From contig RCNQ01000245.1 of assembly GCA_003731675.1 (NCBI GenBank), positions 1-5,979 on the forward strand: a stretch of 5,979 nucleotides of DNA, read 5' to 3'. A model generated the notes under the pieces. That model was not told where the DNA came from. It ran no database searches and worked only from the letters and a program-made list of their open reading frames with translations. The DNA comes from Bacteroidetes/Chlorobi group bacterium ChocPot_Mid (GTDB lineage Bacteria; Bacteroidota; Ignavibacteria; Kapaibacteriales; UBA2268). A program made the position numbers and the translations under genes. Positions 4,539 through 5,979 of the stretch are shown here, piece after piece. Position 1 is the stretch's first letter. Each line of letters opens with the position of its first letter.

Positions 4539-5573
4539 TTAAAATAATCCTTCATCAAAATTCATCTTATCAATTTTGAAATGCTTGTAAGCAAGCTCAG
4601 TTGCAATTCTGCCACGAGGAGTTCTCTGCAAAAAACCCTGCTGGATAAGGAATGGTTCGTAAACTTCCTCGATTGTACCTGCTTCCTCGCTTATTGATGC
4701 TGAAATCGTATTGATTCCAACAGGACCACCCGAAAATTTTTGCATAATAGTCAGCAAAATCCTTTTGTCCATTTCATCAAGACCGAATTCGTCAACCTCA
4801 AGAGCCGATAGTGTCATTTGTGCAATTTCACGATTGATTTTACCTTTCCCTTTTACTTCTGCAAAATCCCTTGCACGCCTGAGTAAACGGTTAGCAATTC
4901 TCGGTGTCCCTCATGAACGTGAGGCAAGCTCAAATGAACCTTCTTCATCAATCGGTACCTGCAAAATAGTTGCAGACCTCTTGATTACCTTTTGCAAATC
5001 GCCGTTATCGTAGTAATCAAGCCGATTGACCACACCAAATCGTGAACGTAGCGGTGCTGTCAGTAAGCCCGCCCTTGTTGTAGCTCCGATTAACGTGAAC
5101 TTTGGCAAATTCAGCTGTATTGTTCTTGCCGACGGACCTGAATCAATCATTATATCCAAACGAAACTCTTCCATAGCCGAGTAAAGATACTCTTCCACAA
5201 CTGCTGAGAGACGATGAATTTCGTCAATGAAAAGCACATCTTTTTCTTCCAGATTTGTCAGTATTCCTGCAAGGTCTCCCGGCTTTTCCAAAACAGGACC
5301 AGACGTAATTTTGATATTTGAACCAAGCTCTTTCGCAATTATATAGCTTAATGTTGTTTTTCCCAAACCGGGAGGTCCCGTCAGCAAAACGTGGTCAAGA
5401 GCTTCCTGCCTCTTTTTTGCTGCACTTATAAATACCTTTAAATTTTCGACAATTTTCCGCTGTCCTGTGAAATCATCGAATACTTTTGGTCTCAATGTTG
5501 ATTCTATTTCATCTCCCTTTATCGCTTCGGGAGTTGTTACTGAGCTTCCTCTTTTTTGAACTTCGTTAATCAT
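4539..5573 (-). pseudogene. ruvB: RuvB Holliday junction branch-migration ATPase, interrupted by in-frame TGA
   Basis: RuvB is the AAA+ motor that, with RuvA, drives branch migration of Holliday junctions. Read through one stop, the frame has 344 codons, a normal RuvB length. Visible motifs: N-terminal STLRPKVFDDFTGQ (25-38), Walker A GPPGLGKTT (66-74), Walker B VLFIDE (113-118) with IHRL, sensor 1 and RuvB signature GATTRAGLLTAPLRSRFG (163-180, arginine finger region), sensor 2 GTPR (222-225), and the winged-helix C-terminal domain with GLDEMD, SGGPVG and GFLQRTPRGR. TGA at codon 221 (4913-4911) replaces the Arg of the conserved RSRGTPR, a single change from CGA. As written, the product is 220 residues and lacks sensor 2 and the DNA-binding domain. 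The downstream half shows no decay. ATG 5573 is preferred over an in-frame TTG at 5603; no Shine-Dalgarno is seen. ruvA and ruvC are not adjacent. The gene identity is certain; whether the stop is real or a sequence error is not. Confidence 0.95.
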
Positions 5574-5600
5574 TTGACTTGTTAAATAAAAATAATCTAA

Positions 5601-5608
5601 CAAAAATA
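5601..5608 (-). promoter_or_regulatory. Candidate promoter -7 box for ruvB
   Basis: The minus strand reads TATTTTTG, a full match to TAnnTTTG, 27 bases before ATG 5573, inside the 85-base gap between the divergent ruvB and membrane-protein genes. A spaced TTTG box is absent, so this is tentative. Confidence 0.27.
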
Positions 5609-5658
5609 AGATTTTTTCTTAATTTTATACATTCATATTTTCATTATTTTCAAAATTT

Positions 5659-5979
5659 ATGGAAGGAAAAGAAAAATATATACTATCTCCACTTGTAAAT
5701 CTTGTGCTTTTCGATTTGTTGCTGATAGCCACTCCTTTTCTAATGCTTCAAAATTATCTGCAATTAACCGTAAAAAGTTTATCAAGAGCTTCAGTTGAAT
5801 TATTCGGTATCAATTTCCCTATTGTTCTGATATTAGCCACTGCCTTTGTGATTATAGTACTCTTCCTGACATACCGAAAACTGAACTTATTCAGGATTGC
5901 CGTTATTCTCTTTGTTGTTTTAATGATGGTCGCAGGTCAAAAGGTAGCAGATTATTTCATTAACAACAAATTTTATGAC
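5659..5979 (+). CDS. Multi-helix membrane protein, N-terminal part (3' end outside window)
   Basis: An open frame from ATG 5659 runs without a stop to the window edge (107 codons), divergent from ruvB. The sequence is strongly hydrophobic with three likely membrane helices at about residues 12-30, 54-71 and 77-93. Basic residues at the N-terminus (GKEKY) and between helices 2 and 3 (YRKLN) suggest both are cytoplasmic, so the segment after helix 3 (QKVADYFINNKFYD) would be outside. I do not recognise the family from this part; small integral-membrane families such as VanZ-like proteins are only a guess. No Shine-Dalgarno sequence is seen, only an AT-rich leader, as for ruvB. Codon use and composition look like the neighbouring genes, and continuous hydrophobic coding makes a chance frame unlikely. 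Confidence 0.8.
   Translation, partial: MEGKEKYILSPLVNLVLFDLLLIATPFLMLQNYLQLTVKSLSRASVELFGINFPIVLILATAFVIIVLFLTYRKLNLFRIAVILFVVLMMVAGQKVADYFINNKFYD

Noticed and set aside
4711..5013. Plus-strand frame opposite ruvB
   Set aside because: Shadow of the conserved ruvB coding strand, with no family features.
5574..5603. ruvB starting at TTG 5603
   Set aside because: It adds ten residues not expected in RuvB, and ATG 5573 gives the usual length; the TTG lies in the likely promoter box.

Overview
The window looks like chromosomal DNA from an AT-rich, Gram-negative bacterium of the Bacteroidota/Chlorobi (FCB) branch. This rests on three things: many starts have no clear Shine-Dalgarno sequence, several upstream regions carry boxes resembling the Bacteroidota TAnnTTTG promoter element, and there is a Bacteroidota-style lipoprotein with acidic residues after the lipid-bearing cysteine. 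The assignment is an inference; no marker in the window fixes the genus.

Layout. (1) Positions 2-1342, plus strand: the C-terminal 446 residues of the large, B12-binding subunit of methylmalonyl-CoA mutase. (2) About 1343-3051: a small toxin-antitoxin island. It holds an intact hicB-hicA pair (plus strand), an antitoxin followed by a RelE/ParE-like toxin gene with an internal TGA (plus strand), and, facing them, an intact small antitoxin gene followed by a RelE-type toxin that has lost its middle (minus strand). Four copies of one short repeat, all in the same orientation, sit at the edges of these modules. (3) Positions 3052-4365, minus strand: an unusual membrane protein with a lipoprotein signal, a TIG/IPT-like domain, three membrane helices, a TerB-like domain and a small C-terminal domain. 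(4) Positions 4539-5573, minus strand: ruvB, complete in length and motifs but interrupted by one in-frame TGA where homologues have arginine. (5) Positions 5659-5979, plus strand: the start of a multi-helix membrane protein running off the edge.

How the parts relate. The mutase and ruvB are ordinary housekeeping genes. The stretch between the mutase and the TIG/TerB protein appears to be an acquisition zone for toxin-antitoxin cassettes. Of three modules only hicBA is intact; in the other two the toxin is broken while the antitoxin is kept, the usual way such modules decay. The repeats at the module boundaries may be scars or recombination points of cassette arrival. The two in-frame TGA codons need checking against reads before either gene is called dead; TGA clearly acts as a stop at the ends of the mutase and of the second antitoxin.
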